Of a DNA stretch of 13,323 bases, positions 7,259-13,323 are shown in pieces (the stretch's first letter is position 1; each line of letters opens with the position of its first letter). The translations under genes and the position numbers were made by a program. The stretch lies in the NCBI GenBank assembly GCA_902766855.1, contig CACXFE010000084.1, positions 1-13,323 on the forward strand, given 5' to 3'. The notes below the pieces were generated by a model. That model searched no databases. It was not told where the DNA came from and was given only the letters and a program-made list of their open reading frames with translations. This stretch comes from Oscillospiraceae bacterium. Its GTDB lineage: Bacteria; Bacillota; Clostridia; Oscillospirales; Acutalibacteraceae.

Positions 7259-7933
7259 GTGCGTTTATTGATAGCGGAAGACGAGCGGGACCTGGCAGAT
7301 GCGCTTGCTTTCCTTTTTGAAAAAAATCAATTCACGGTCGATACGGTATACGATGGGCTCACCGCCTATGAATATGCTTCTTCCGGCGAGTATGACGCCA
7401 TCATACTGGATGTGATGATGCCGGGGATCACCGGGATCGAAGTGCTGAAACGCCTTCGCCGGGACAATATTCAAACCCCCATCATGATGTTGACCGCCAA
7501 AGCACAGAAAGACGATCGCATTGAAGGCTTCAACGCCGGGGCGGATGATTACCTGCCGAAACCCTTCGAGCCGGATGAACTGATCGTGCGGGTACGCGCC
7601 ATGCTTCGGCGCACCGGCGAATACCGTCCTGACACCATGCGTTTCGGTGATCTTTGCTTGAATCCCAACAGCATCACATTAGAATGCGGGAAGAAAACCG
7701 TGCGATTAAGCGGCAGAGAATACCAGGTTATGGAACTGTTCATGCGCACGCCGAATGTGGTTTTTTCCGCCGATCGGATCATGGATCGCGTGTGGGGGTG
7801 GGACAGCGACGCCGAAATCAATGTGGTTTGGGTGCATATCTCCAACCTTCGCAAAAAATTAAAGGCCATCGGTTCCCATGTGGCGATCGTAGCCAACCGC
7901 GGACTCGGATATATGTTGGAGGAAAAAGCATGA
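7259..7933 (+). CDS. OmpR-family response regulator, CiaR-like
   Basis: This 224-residue DNA-binding regulator has an N-terminal receiver domain. The acidic pair is in AEDE, the phospho-acceptor is Asp51 in LDVMMP, and Lys101 is in LPKPFE. A C-terminal OmpR/PhoB winged helix runs from about residue 125 to 224, with Trp179 and the segment WGWDSDAEINVVWVHISNLR. The WGxDSD...VVxVxxS pattern resembles CiaR. The start needs judgement: GTG 7259 is 7 nt from GGAGG (7247-7251), whereas ATG 7253 is only 1 nt away and ATG 7238 lies inside the -10 box. I choose GTG 7259. The TGA stop overlaps the ATG of the kinase gene, marking a cotranslated pair. It is likely phosphorylated by that kinase. Its best target in the window is the TTTAAG repeat at 5771-5787. 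It is not called ciaR because orthology cannot be tested here. Confidence 0.93.
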   Translation: MRLLIAEDERDLADALAFLFEKNQFTVDTVYDGLTAYEYASSGEYDAIILDVMMPGITGIEVLKRLRRDNIQTPIMMLTAKAQKDDRIEGFNAGADDYLPKPFEPDELIVRVRAMLRRTGEYRPDTMRFGDLCLNPNSITLECGKKTVRLSGREYQVMELFMRTPNVVFSADRIMDRVWGWDSDAEINVVWVHISNLRKKLKAIGSHVAIVANRGLGYMLEEKA

Positions 7934-9162
7934 TCAAAAAACTCAGAAAAAAGTTTATTCATATCGCCGTGCTGGCGGTCACCGCCGTGTTGGTGCTTCT
8001 GTGTGTGATCGTGAACGCGGCAACCTATTTTTCGGTAGATTCCCAGTTAAATCAAACCTTGGATATGTTAAGCCAAAACGAAGGCCGTATGCCTGAAAAA
8101 CCGCCCACCAGCGGGATGCAGAGAGGCGCTTTCCCCGATAAACCGTTTACCAAAGAAACCCCCTTTTCCACCCGCTTTTTCGTTCTTTTCTTCGATGATG
8201 AGGGGCAGTTGGTGAAATCCGATCTCGGGCATATTGCCGCCGTTACCGAAGAGGATGTCAGCGAATACTGTGCCTTTGCCGCCGAACGCGGCGCGGGGCG
8301 CGGCTATACCGCAAATTATAAATATGAGATTCTGAAAGACGGGGAAGGAAAAAACCGCGCCATTTTTCTGGATTGCTATAAAGAACGGCAATTCCTTTAT
8401 CGGGTAGGCATTTTTTCGGTGATCGCCACGGTGGTTTGTATTGCGCTGGTTACCTTGATCGTGATTTTGCTGTCCGGCAAAGCGATCGATCCGTTGGTGA
8501 AAAACGCCGAGCGGCAAAAACAATTTGTAACCGACGCCAGCCACGAACTCAAAACCCCCATCACCGTGATTGCCACCAGTTTAAAAGCGCTGGAAATCGA
8601 AACCGGGCAGCACAAGTGGATCGATAAAGCCAAAAATCAAACCGAGAAATTGACCGAACTGGTAAGTGCTTTGGTCACGCTTTCGCGCATGGATGAAAGC
8701 GATCCGATCCATAAACTGCATTTTCCCGTCAGTGATTCTGTCCGCGAAACTGCGGAATCCTACCTCGATTTTGCCGGGCAAAACGGGCACGCCCTGCAAA
8801 TTGAAATCGAACCGGATCTGACCTATTACGGGGATGAATATACAGTTCGGCAACTGGTTTCCATTCTGATCGATAACGCCGTGAAATATGCCACGGCGGG
8901 CGGTACGATCCTCCTTTCTCTTGAAAAAACGAAAAAAGGCATTGCCATTTCCACGGTCAACGGCTGTACCAATATTACGCCGGATGACGCAAACAAATTA
9001 TTCGACCGTTTTTACCGAACGGATAAATCGCGCAATGCCGATACGGGAGGATTCGGCATCGGGCTTTCGATTGTCCGGGCGGTTGCGGAAGCACATGACG
9101 GCTTTGTGCGCGCTTCCCTGACCGAAGACGATTGTTTGAAAATCACCGCCGAACTGAATTGA
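7930..9162 (+). CDS. Membrane sensor histidine kinase
   Basis: This 410-residue kinase is the expected partner of the regulator just upstream. Membrane segments lie at about 9-31 and 159-182, flanking an extracytoplasmic sensor region of about 125 residues that matches no named sensor domain I know. No HAMP domain is evident: the second membrane segment runs almost directly into the HisKA helix. That helix carries His205 in ASHELKTP. The N box has Asn316 in IDNAVKY, and the glycine-rich GFGIGLS starts at 374. The usual DxGxG box is not present; an NGCTNI segment precedes LFDRFYR. This variant is common among related clostridial kinases, so it need not mean loss of function. ATG 7930 overlaps the regulator's stop, with GGAGG at 7918-7922 (spacing 7). 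The same reading frame is open upstream to 7654, but that part shadows the regulator gene. Confidence 0.93.
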   Translation: MIKKLRKKFIHIAVLAVTAVLVLLCVIVNAATYFSVDSQLNQTLDMLSQNEGRMPEKPPTSGMQRGAFPDKPFTKETPFSTRFFVLFFDDEGQLVKSDLGHIAAVTEEDVSEYCAFAAERGAGRGYTANYKYEILKDGEGKNRAIFLDCYKERQFLYRVGIFSVIATVVCIALVTLIVILLSGKAIDPLVKNAERQKQFVTDASHELKTPITVIATSLKALEIETGQHKWIDKAKNQTEKLTELVSALVTLSRMDESDPIHKLHFPVSDSVRETAESYLDFAGQNGHALQIEIEPDLTYYGDEYTVRQLVSILIDNAVKYATAGGTILLSLEKTKKGIAISTVNGCTNITPDDANKLFDRFYRTDKSRNADTGGFGIGLSIVRAVAEAHDGFVRASLTEDDCLKITAELN

Positions 9163-9194
9163 CCTGCCGCCCCGCGGAAAACAGCAAAACAGAG

Positions 9195-9226
9195 AAGGGC
9201 CGCCACAAGTGCGGCTCTTTCGTTTT
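9195..9226 (+). terminator. Intrinsic terminator after the kinase gene
   Basis: AAGGGCCGC (9195-9203) pairs with GCGGCTCTT (9211-9219), giving 9 bp with one G-T wobble and a 7-nt loop. The stem is followed by TCGTTTT (9220-9226). It separates the two-component genes from the flavoprotein operon. Confidence 0.8.
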
Positions 9227-9261
9227 AAGGTGTTTGTACGGCGTTCAATCATATTCCGTGG

Positions 9262-9290
9262 TTGATTTCTTGCGAAAAAACCGTTATAAT
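9262..9290 (+). promoter_or_regulatory. Sigma-A promoter for the flavoprotein-cmk-ispH operon
   Basis: TTGATT (9262-9267) and a perfect TATAAT (9285-9290) have a 17-nt spacer. The start of transcription is expected near 9296-9298, leaving a leader of about 50 nt before ATG 9346. Both hexamers and the spacer length are identical to those of the promoter at 7211-7239. Confidence 0.8.
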
Positions 9291-9319
9291 AATGTCAACC
9301 GAATCAATACCGACATTAT
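9289..9319. repeat. Inverted repeat at the transcript start
   Basis: ATAATGTC (9289-9296) and GACATTAT (9312-9319) are exact 8-bp inverted arms around a 15-nt spacer. They overlap the end of the -10 box and the predicted transcript start. This could be an operator. An RNA hairpin is unlikely, because the left arm would be mostly untranscribed. Confidence 0.4.
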
Positions 9320-9345
9320 CATAAAGAAATCAAAGGGGGGATCGT

Positions 9346-10593
9346 ATGGATTCGCGTAAACGGATATTGATCATTGGCGGCGGTGCGGCAGGCTTGCAGG
9401 CCGCTTGTGCCGCGGCATTTCAGTACCGTGAAGGCGGCGCCGCGATCACCCTGCTTGAAAAAAACGAAAAGTGCGGGCGCAAACTGATGATCACGGGAAA
9501 AGGCCGCTGTAATGTCACCAATCACTGTGATTTGGATACGCTGATCGCGCATGTACCGAAAAACGGAAAGTTTTTATATTCGGCCTTCCGCAATTTTTTA
9601 CCGCAGGATACCATGGCTTTTTTTGAAACGCTCGGTGTGCCGCTGAAAATCGAGCGCGGAAACCGCGTGTTCCCCGTTTCCGATAAAGCCGCCGATATTG
9701 TAGATGCTTTGGTCAACGCCGTGCGCGCTCACCGTGTTGCCCTGCTTCACGGCATCGCCCGCGAGATCGTGGCGGAAAACGGTCAGGTCACCGGCGCCAC
9801 TTTGGAAGACGGGCGTTTTCTCCCTGCGGACGCGGTGATTTTAGCCACCGGCGGTTGTTCCTACCCGGCGACCGGCTCCACGGGGGACGGATTTCGCATG
9901 GCAGCGGCGCTCGGGCATACCGTTTCGCCCCTTCGCCCTTCCCTGGTTCCGCTGACCGTGCATGAGGGATTCTGCTCCCGTTTAGCGGGGCTTTCCTTAA
10001 AAAATGTGACCTTATCGGTCTTTGAAGAAGGAAAAAAGAAACCGCTTTTTGAAGAATTAGGGGAAATGCTGTTTACCCATTTCGGTATCTCCGGGCCGCT
10101 TGTGTTAAGCGCATCCGCCCATATACGCAAAATGGAAAACCGCGCCTACACCGCCTTGATCGACCTGAAACCCGGGTTGACAGCGGAGCAGTTGGATCGC
10201 CGCATTCTGCGGGATTTTGAAGAGGAAAAGAACAAAGATATGCTCAATGCGTTGGACAAACTTTTGCCCAAAAGCCTGATCCCGGTGATCCTTTCCCTTG
10301 CGGAAATTGAGCCGCATGAAAAAGTAAACCAAGTCAGCAAAGAAGAGCGGGCGCGGTTGATTTGCCGCATCAAGGCCATGCCCCTTCACATCACCGGCTT
10401 TCGCCCGATTGAAGAGGCGATTGTCACCAGCGGCGGTGTTTCGGTGAAAGAGATCGATCCCGCCACGATGCAGTCCAAACTCATAAAAGGTCTTTATTTC
10501 GCGGGCGAGATCATCGATGTAGACGCCTATACCGGCGGTTTTAACCTGCAAATCGCGTTTGCCACCGGTTTTGCGGCGGGCAGCCATGTATAA
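9346..10593 (+). CDS. BaiN/HI0933-type FAD-dependent oxidoreductase
   Basis: This 415-residue flavoprotein begins with an FAD-binding Rossmann motif, RILIIGGGAAGLQAA, with glycines at 11-16. Further family signatures are GKGRCNVTN (51-59), ATGGCSYPATGSTGDGF (167-183), THFGISGP near 245 and GGVSVKEID (from 363). A C-terminal GLYFAGEIIDVDAYTGG segment closes the FAD site. This is the broad family that includes HI0933, YhiN and the proposed bile-acid enzyme BaiN. The real substrate of most members is unknown, so none is assigned. The start is ATG 9346, with AAAGGGGGG (9332-9340) 5 nt before it. The gene has its own promoter and is followed by cmk after 24 nt, a neighbourhood often seen in Clostridia. 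It is probably cytoplasmic, with no signal peptide. Confidence 0.9.
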   Translation: MDSRKRILIIGGGAAGLQAACAAAFQYREGGAAITLLEKNEKCGRKLMITGKGRCNVTNHCDLDTLIAHVPKNGKFLYSAFRNFLPQDTMAFFETLGVPLKIERGNRVFPVSDKAADIVDALVNAVRAHRVALLHGIAREIVAENGQVTGATLEDGRFLPADAVILATGGCSYPATGSTGDGFRMAAALGHTVSPLRPSLVPLTVHEGFCSRLAGLSLKNVTLSVFEEGKKKPLFEELGEMLFTHFGISGPLVLSASAHIRKMENRAYTALIDLKPGLTAEQLDRRILRDFEEEKNKDMLNALDKLLPKSLIPVILSLAEIEPHEKVNQVSKEERARLICRIKAMPLHITGFRPIEEAIVTSGGVSVKEIDPATMQSKLIKGLYFAGEIIDVDAYTGGFNLQIAFATGFAAGSHV

Positions 10594-10617
10594 AACTTGT
10601 TTTCGGGAGGAAATAAA

Positions 10618-11283
10618 ATGATATCCGTTGCGATTGATGGGCCGGCAGGCGCCGGCAAAAGTACCGTTTCAAGGCAGGTTGCCAAACGGCTCGGCTATAT
10701 TTATGTAGACACCGGCGCGCTTTACCGCGCAGTAGGCATCAAATTCTCCTCTCTCGGATTTGATACCGAGGTGAAAGGCGATATTGAAGCGGTTTTAAAG
10801 AATACAACCGTGGATATTCGCTTTCAAGACGGTGAGCAGCATGTTTTTTTGGATGGCGAGGATGTGAATGACCGCATCCGCACACCCGAGGCTTCCATGA
10901 TGGCTTCCGCCGTATCCGCGAAGCCGCCCGTGCGGGCATTTTTACTGGAAATGCAGCGTAAACTGGCACGCGAACACAATGTCTTAATGGACGGGAGGGA
11001 CATCGGCACCGTTGTTTTGCCGCAGGCGACCGTTAAGATTTTTTTGACCGCCTCCCCGGAAACCCGGGCAAAACGCCGCGCCAAAGAATTGGAAGAAAAA
11101 GGAACGCCGGTACCGTTTGACGAAGTGCTTGCCGATATTATCAAGCGGGATCATAACGATATGAACAGACCGATCGCGCCGCTGAAACAAGCGGAAGACG
11201 CCGTTCTTGCGGACACTTCCTCCTGCACCTTTGAAGAATCGGTGGAACTGGTGCTTTCGATCATCCGGGAAAGGCTTGGTTGA
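10618..11283 (+). CDS. cmk: Cytidylate (CMP/dCMP) kinase
   Basis: This 221-residue nucleoside monophosphate kinase transfers phosphate from ATP to CMP or dCMP in the cytoplasm, feeding CTP and DNA precursor pools. The P-loop GPAGAGKST is at residues 8-16, followed by the DTGALYRA nucleotide-binding segment (31-38). DGRDIGT is at 125-131, and the lid-type sequence RDHNDMNRPIAP starts at 177. The length and all motifs fit a normal bacterial Cmk. ATG 10618 is preceded by GGGAGG (10605-10610) with 7-nt spacing. An in-frame TTG at 10597 is rejected. The next gene starts 3 nt after the stop. The order flavoprotein, cmk, ispH-rpsA is a known clostridial arrangement and points to cotranscription. Confidence 0.96.
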   Translation: MISVAIDGPAGAGKSTVSRQVAKRLGYIYVDTGALYRAVGIKFSSLGFDTEVKGDIEAVLKNTTVDIRFQDGEQHVFLDGEDVNDRIRTPEASMMASAVSAKPPVRAFLLEMQRKLAREHNVLMDGRDIGTVVLPQATVKIFLTASPETRAKRRAKELEEKGTPVPFDEVLADIIKRDHNDMNRPIAPLKQAEDAVLADTSSCTFEESVELVLSIIRERLG

Positions 11284-11286
11284 ACC

Positions 11287-13323
11287 GTGAAAATCACACT
11301 TGCTAAAACGGCGGGATTTTGTTTTGGGGTCAACCGTGCGGTAGAAGCGGTTTCTTCCCTGCTTGAAGAAGGAAAAAAGGTCTGCACACTGGGGCCGATC
11401 ATTCATAACCCGCAACTGGTTGCCGAATTAGCCGGGCGCGGCGCGCGCATCGTTCATTCCCCGCAGGAAGTGAAGGAAGATGAGATTTTGGTGATCCGCT
11501 CGCACGGCGTCACCCCCGATGTGTTGGAAGACGCCCGCTCTCGCGGAATCGAAACCGTAGACGCCACCTGCCCGTTTGTTGCCAAGATCCATTCGATCGT
11601 GGAAGAAGAAAGCCGAAAAGGAAATGTGGTTTTGATCGCGGGCGACCGCCATCATCAGGAAGTGATCGGCATTGTCGGGCATTGCTTCGGTGAGTACTAT
11701 GTTTTTTCCGATGCCGCGGAACTGGCCGACCTGCTTCAAAAAAAGGAAAATTTTGCAAATAAAAATGTAATTTTTGTGTGTCAGACGACTTTTAATAAAA
11801 AAATTTCGGAAGAATGCAAAAATATTTTCAAAAAAGTATGTACAAATGCGAAAATTTTTGATACAATATGTAATGCTACCTTTATGCGTCAACAGGAGGC
11901 CCGGGAACTCTCCGCTGTGAATGATGTTATGATTGTGATCGGCGGGAGGCACAGTTCGAATACCGCGAAGTTATTCGATGTGTGCCGGGAAAACTGTGAA
12001 CGAACGGTGTTGATCGAAACCGCCGCGGAGTTATCCGCCGCCGATTTTGCCGGCGCCGCGCGCGTAGGGTTGGTTGCGGGTGCTTCTACACCCGCAGGTA
12101 TAATAAAGGAGGTTATTCAAACCATGTCGGAAAACTTGCAACCGGTGGAAGAGCAGATGGAGGATAAAGAATCTGTTCAAAAAAACTTTGAAGAAATGAC
12201 GGATGAGGAAGCGTTTGAGGCTTCTCTCAGCAGCTTAACGGGCGACCAGAAGGTATGCGGAGCGGTTATTGCTGTAAATCCTACCGAAATCACGGTAGAT
12301 ATCGGCAGAGGTGTGACAGGGTATGTCACAGCTGACGAGTATTCTTCTGATCCTAATGTAAAACTGACTGAAGAGGTAAAACCCGGCGATCAACTCAATC
12401 TGATCATCATGAAGATCAATGATCAGGAAGGAACCGCCATGCTTTCAAAGCGTCGCTATGACGCGATCGCCGGTTGGGACAATATTGTTGCCGCCAAAGA
12501 TTCCGGCGAAATCATGACCGGCTTTGTGAAAGATGTGATCAAGGGCGGCGTTGTTGTTTATTCCAACAATGTGCGCATCTTCATCCCTGCTTCTCAAGCC
12601 ACGGCTTCTCGGAATGATCCGATCGAAGAACTGAAAGGGCAGGAAGTTTCTTTCCGCATCATTGAGATCGGCAGAGGCCACAGAGCCGTCGGCTCGATCC
12701 GCAGTGTGCTGCGTGAGCAGCGCAAAGCCGCGGAAGAAAAAATTTGGGAAACCATCGCAGTCGGCGATACTTTCACCGGCACTGTGAAATCCCTTACCAG
12801 TTACGGTGCGTTTGTAGACATCGGCGGCGTAGACGGGATGATCCACATTTCGGAACTTTCTTGGCAACGGATCAAGAATCCGTCGGAAGTGGTTTCGGTC
12901 GGCGATACGGTGGAAGTATATGTCAAAGCGCTGGATCCTGAAAAAAGGAAGATCTCGCTCGGTTACAAAAAGCCCGAGGAAAATCCGTGGGTCATTTTCG
13001 AAAACACTTATAAAGTCGGGGATATTGCCAAGGTAACGATCGTCAGTATGACTACATACGGCGCGTTTGCCCGTATTCTCCCCGGTATTGACGGATTGAT
13101 TCACATTTCTCAAATTGCCAATAAACATGTTGCCAAACCGCAGGACGAGTTGTCTGTCGGTCAGGAAGTAGATGCCAAGATCATTGCCATTGATCCCGAA
13201 AAGAAGCGCGTCAGCCTTTCGATCCGCGTATTGCTGGAACCCGAAGTGAAAGAAGAGGCGCCGCAAGTGGAATCCGGGGAAGATACCGTGGTTTATGAAG
13301 CATCGGAAGAGAATGCTCCTGTC
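11287..13323 (+). CDS. ispH: HMB-PP reductase (IspH) fused to ribosomal protein S1, 3' end outside window
   Basis: A single open frame of 679 codons runs off the window with no stop. Residues 1-279 are IspH (LytB), the [4Fe-4S] enzyme that reduces HMB-PP to IPP and DMAPP, the last step of the MEP isoprenoid pathway. The three cluster cysteines (Cys12 in GFCFGV, Cys95 in DATCP, Cys195 in CNAT) are present, as are His40, His73, His123, Glu125, Thr167, Ser223/Asn225 and Ser267 in GASTP. From residue 280 an acidic linker leads into four S1 RNA-binding domains. The same fusion is annotated in many Clostridia, so this is probably not a sequencing error. The start is GTG 11287, 3 nt after cmk; the ribosome site is weak (AAGG at 11271-11274), suggesting translational coupling. 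An AT-rich segment lies in the IspH half. Confidence 0.93.
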   Translation, partial: MKITLAKTAGFCFGVNRAVEAVSSLLEEGKKVCTLGPIIHNPQLVAELAGRGARIVHSPQEVKEDEILVIRSHGVTPDVLEDARSRGIETVDATCPFVAKIHSIVEEESRKGNVVLIAGDRHHQEVIGIVGHCFGEYYVFSDAAELADLLQKKENFANKNVIFVCQTTFNKKISEECKNIFKKVCTNAKIFDTICNATFMRQQEARELSAVNDVMIVIGGRHSSNTAKLFDVCRENCERTVLIETAAELSAADFAGAARVGLVAGASTPAGIIKEVIQTMSENLQPVEEQMEDKESVQKNFEEMTDEEAFEASLSSLTGDQKVCGAVIAVNPTEITVDIGRGVTGYVTADEYSSDPNVKLTEEVKPGDQLNLIIMKINDQEGTAMLSKRRYDAIAGWDNIVAAKDSGEIMTGFVKDVIKGGVVVYSNNVRIFIPASQATASRNDPIEELKGQEVSFRIIEIGRGHRAVGSIRSVLREQRKAAEEKIWETIAVGDTFTGTVKSLTSYGAFVDIGGVDGMIHISELSWQRIKNPSEVVSVGDTVEVYVKALDPEKRKISLGYKKPEENPWVIFENTYKVGDIAKVTIVSMTTYGAFARILPGIDGLIHISQIANKHVAKPQDELSVGQEVDAKIIAIDPEKKRVSLSIRVLLEPEVKEEAPQVESGEDTVVYEASEENAPV
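11740..11880. other. AT-rich island inside ispH
   Basis: By my count 29 of 120 bases at 11761-11880 are G or C (24%), against roughly half or more around it. The encoded protein stays a normal IspH: CQTT and CNAT are both encoded here. The codons switch to AAA, AAT, TTT and ATT choices. This could reflect a regulatory function or a transferred tract. Confidence 0.7.
11839..11867 (+). promoter_or_regulatory. Candidate internal promoter for rpsA
   Basis: TGTACA (11839-11844, four of six matches to the -35 consensus) lies 17 nt before TACAAT (11862-11867), which also has the extended -10 TG at 11859-11860. It sits in the AT-rich island about 257 nt before the S1 methionine. Chance occurrence is a real alternative in such AT-rich DNA. 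Confidence 0.35.
12105..12126 (+). promoter_or_regulatory. Internal ribosome site and ATG for S1
   Basis: AAAGGAGG (12105-12112) lies 11 nt before the in-frame ATG 12124, exactly at the IspH/S1 junction. It is as strong as any ribosome site in the window but spaced slightly long. It could allow free S1 to be made alongside the fusion. Confidence 0.55.
12124..13323 (+). other. rpsA: Ribosomal protein S1 half of the fusion
   Basis: This marks the S1 part of the open frame that begins at 11287 (fusion residues 280-679). An acidic linker (280-318) precedes four S1/OB-fold domains at about 319-390, 405-475, 492-561 and 576-645. Domains 3 and 4 are the most canonical, with YGAFVDIGGVDGMIHISEL and YGAFARILPGIDGLIHISQI. 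Domains 1 and 2 are more divergent, as is usual for S1. A Glu-rich tail has begun at the window edge. Four domains fit the shorter S1 of Firmicutes rather than the six-domain E. coli form. S1 binds mRNA and, in Gram-negatives, helps initiation; its role in low-GC Gram-positives is less clear. Confidence 0.88.

Noticed and set aside
7654..7929. In-frame upstream extension of the kinase gene
   Set aside because: It overlaps the DNA-binding half of the response regulator. The ATG at 7930 has a good ribosome site and starts with a normal Lys-rich end followed by a membrane segment.
9224..9229. Single TTTAAG near the second terminator as another CiaR-type site
   Set aside because: No second copy exists 11 bp on either side, and it is part of the terminator tail.
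12445..13266. Antisense open frame of 273 codons opposite rpsA
   Set aside because: It lies entirely over S1 domains on the other strand. Its His/Asp/Phe-rich translation matches nothing and no promoter is apparent.

Overview
The window looks like chromosome from a mid-GC Firmicute of the class Clostridia, probably near the Oscillospiraceae/Ruminococcaceae. Four things suggest this: strong AAGGAGG-type ribosome sites, consensus sigma-A promoters (TTGATT-N17-TATAAT, twice), a response regulator and kinase of a common clostridial type, and an in-frame fusion of ispH to ribosomal protein S1. The genus cannot be read from the sequence. All genes are on the + strand and no mobile elements, RNA genes or CRISPR arrays were seen.

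Region 1 (1-5684) is the end of an arginine/carbamoyl-phosphate operon: the 3' part of argD, then argF, carA and carB, with gaps of 10, 2 and 2 nt. CarAB makes carbamoyl phosphate and ArgF joins it to ornithine, so the last steps to citrulline are packed together. A clear intrinsic terminator (5723-5765) closes the operon.

Region 2 (5766-9226) is the most interesting part: a VTC-type polyphosphate polymerase-domain protein, an overlapping DUF4956 membrane protein, then an OmpR-family response regulator and its sensor kinase. The first promoter has no good -35 box. In its place is an exact TTTAAG-N5-TTTAAG direct repeat, the binding pattern known for CiaR of streptococci, 9 nt before a perfect TATAAT. 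The -10 lies at the centre of a perfect 16-bp palindrome, followed by a third, inverted TTTAAG. The response regulator has a CiaR-like DNA-binding domain, so a closed circuit (two-component system controlling the polymerase/membrane protein pair) is a reasonable hypothesis. The regulator also has its own consensus promoter, whose transcript would begin almost on the ribosome site. A second intrinsic terminator (9195-9226) ends this region.

Region 3 (9227-13323) begins with a consensus promoter and carries a BaiN/HI0933-type flavoprotein, cmk (CMP kinase) and an ispH-rpsA fusion that runs off the window. This order is familiar in Clostridia. Inside ispH is a sharply AT-rich island (about 24% G+C in its core) with an extended -10 promoter candidate. 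A strong internal Shine-Dalgarno lies just before the S1 methionine, so free S1 may be made as well as the fusion protein.

Intergenic stretches are all under 200 bases. The two larger ones (5685-5825 and 9163-9345) are occupied by the terminators and promoters listed.
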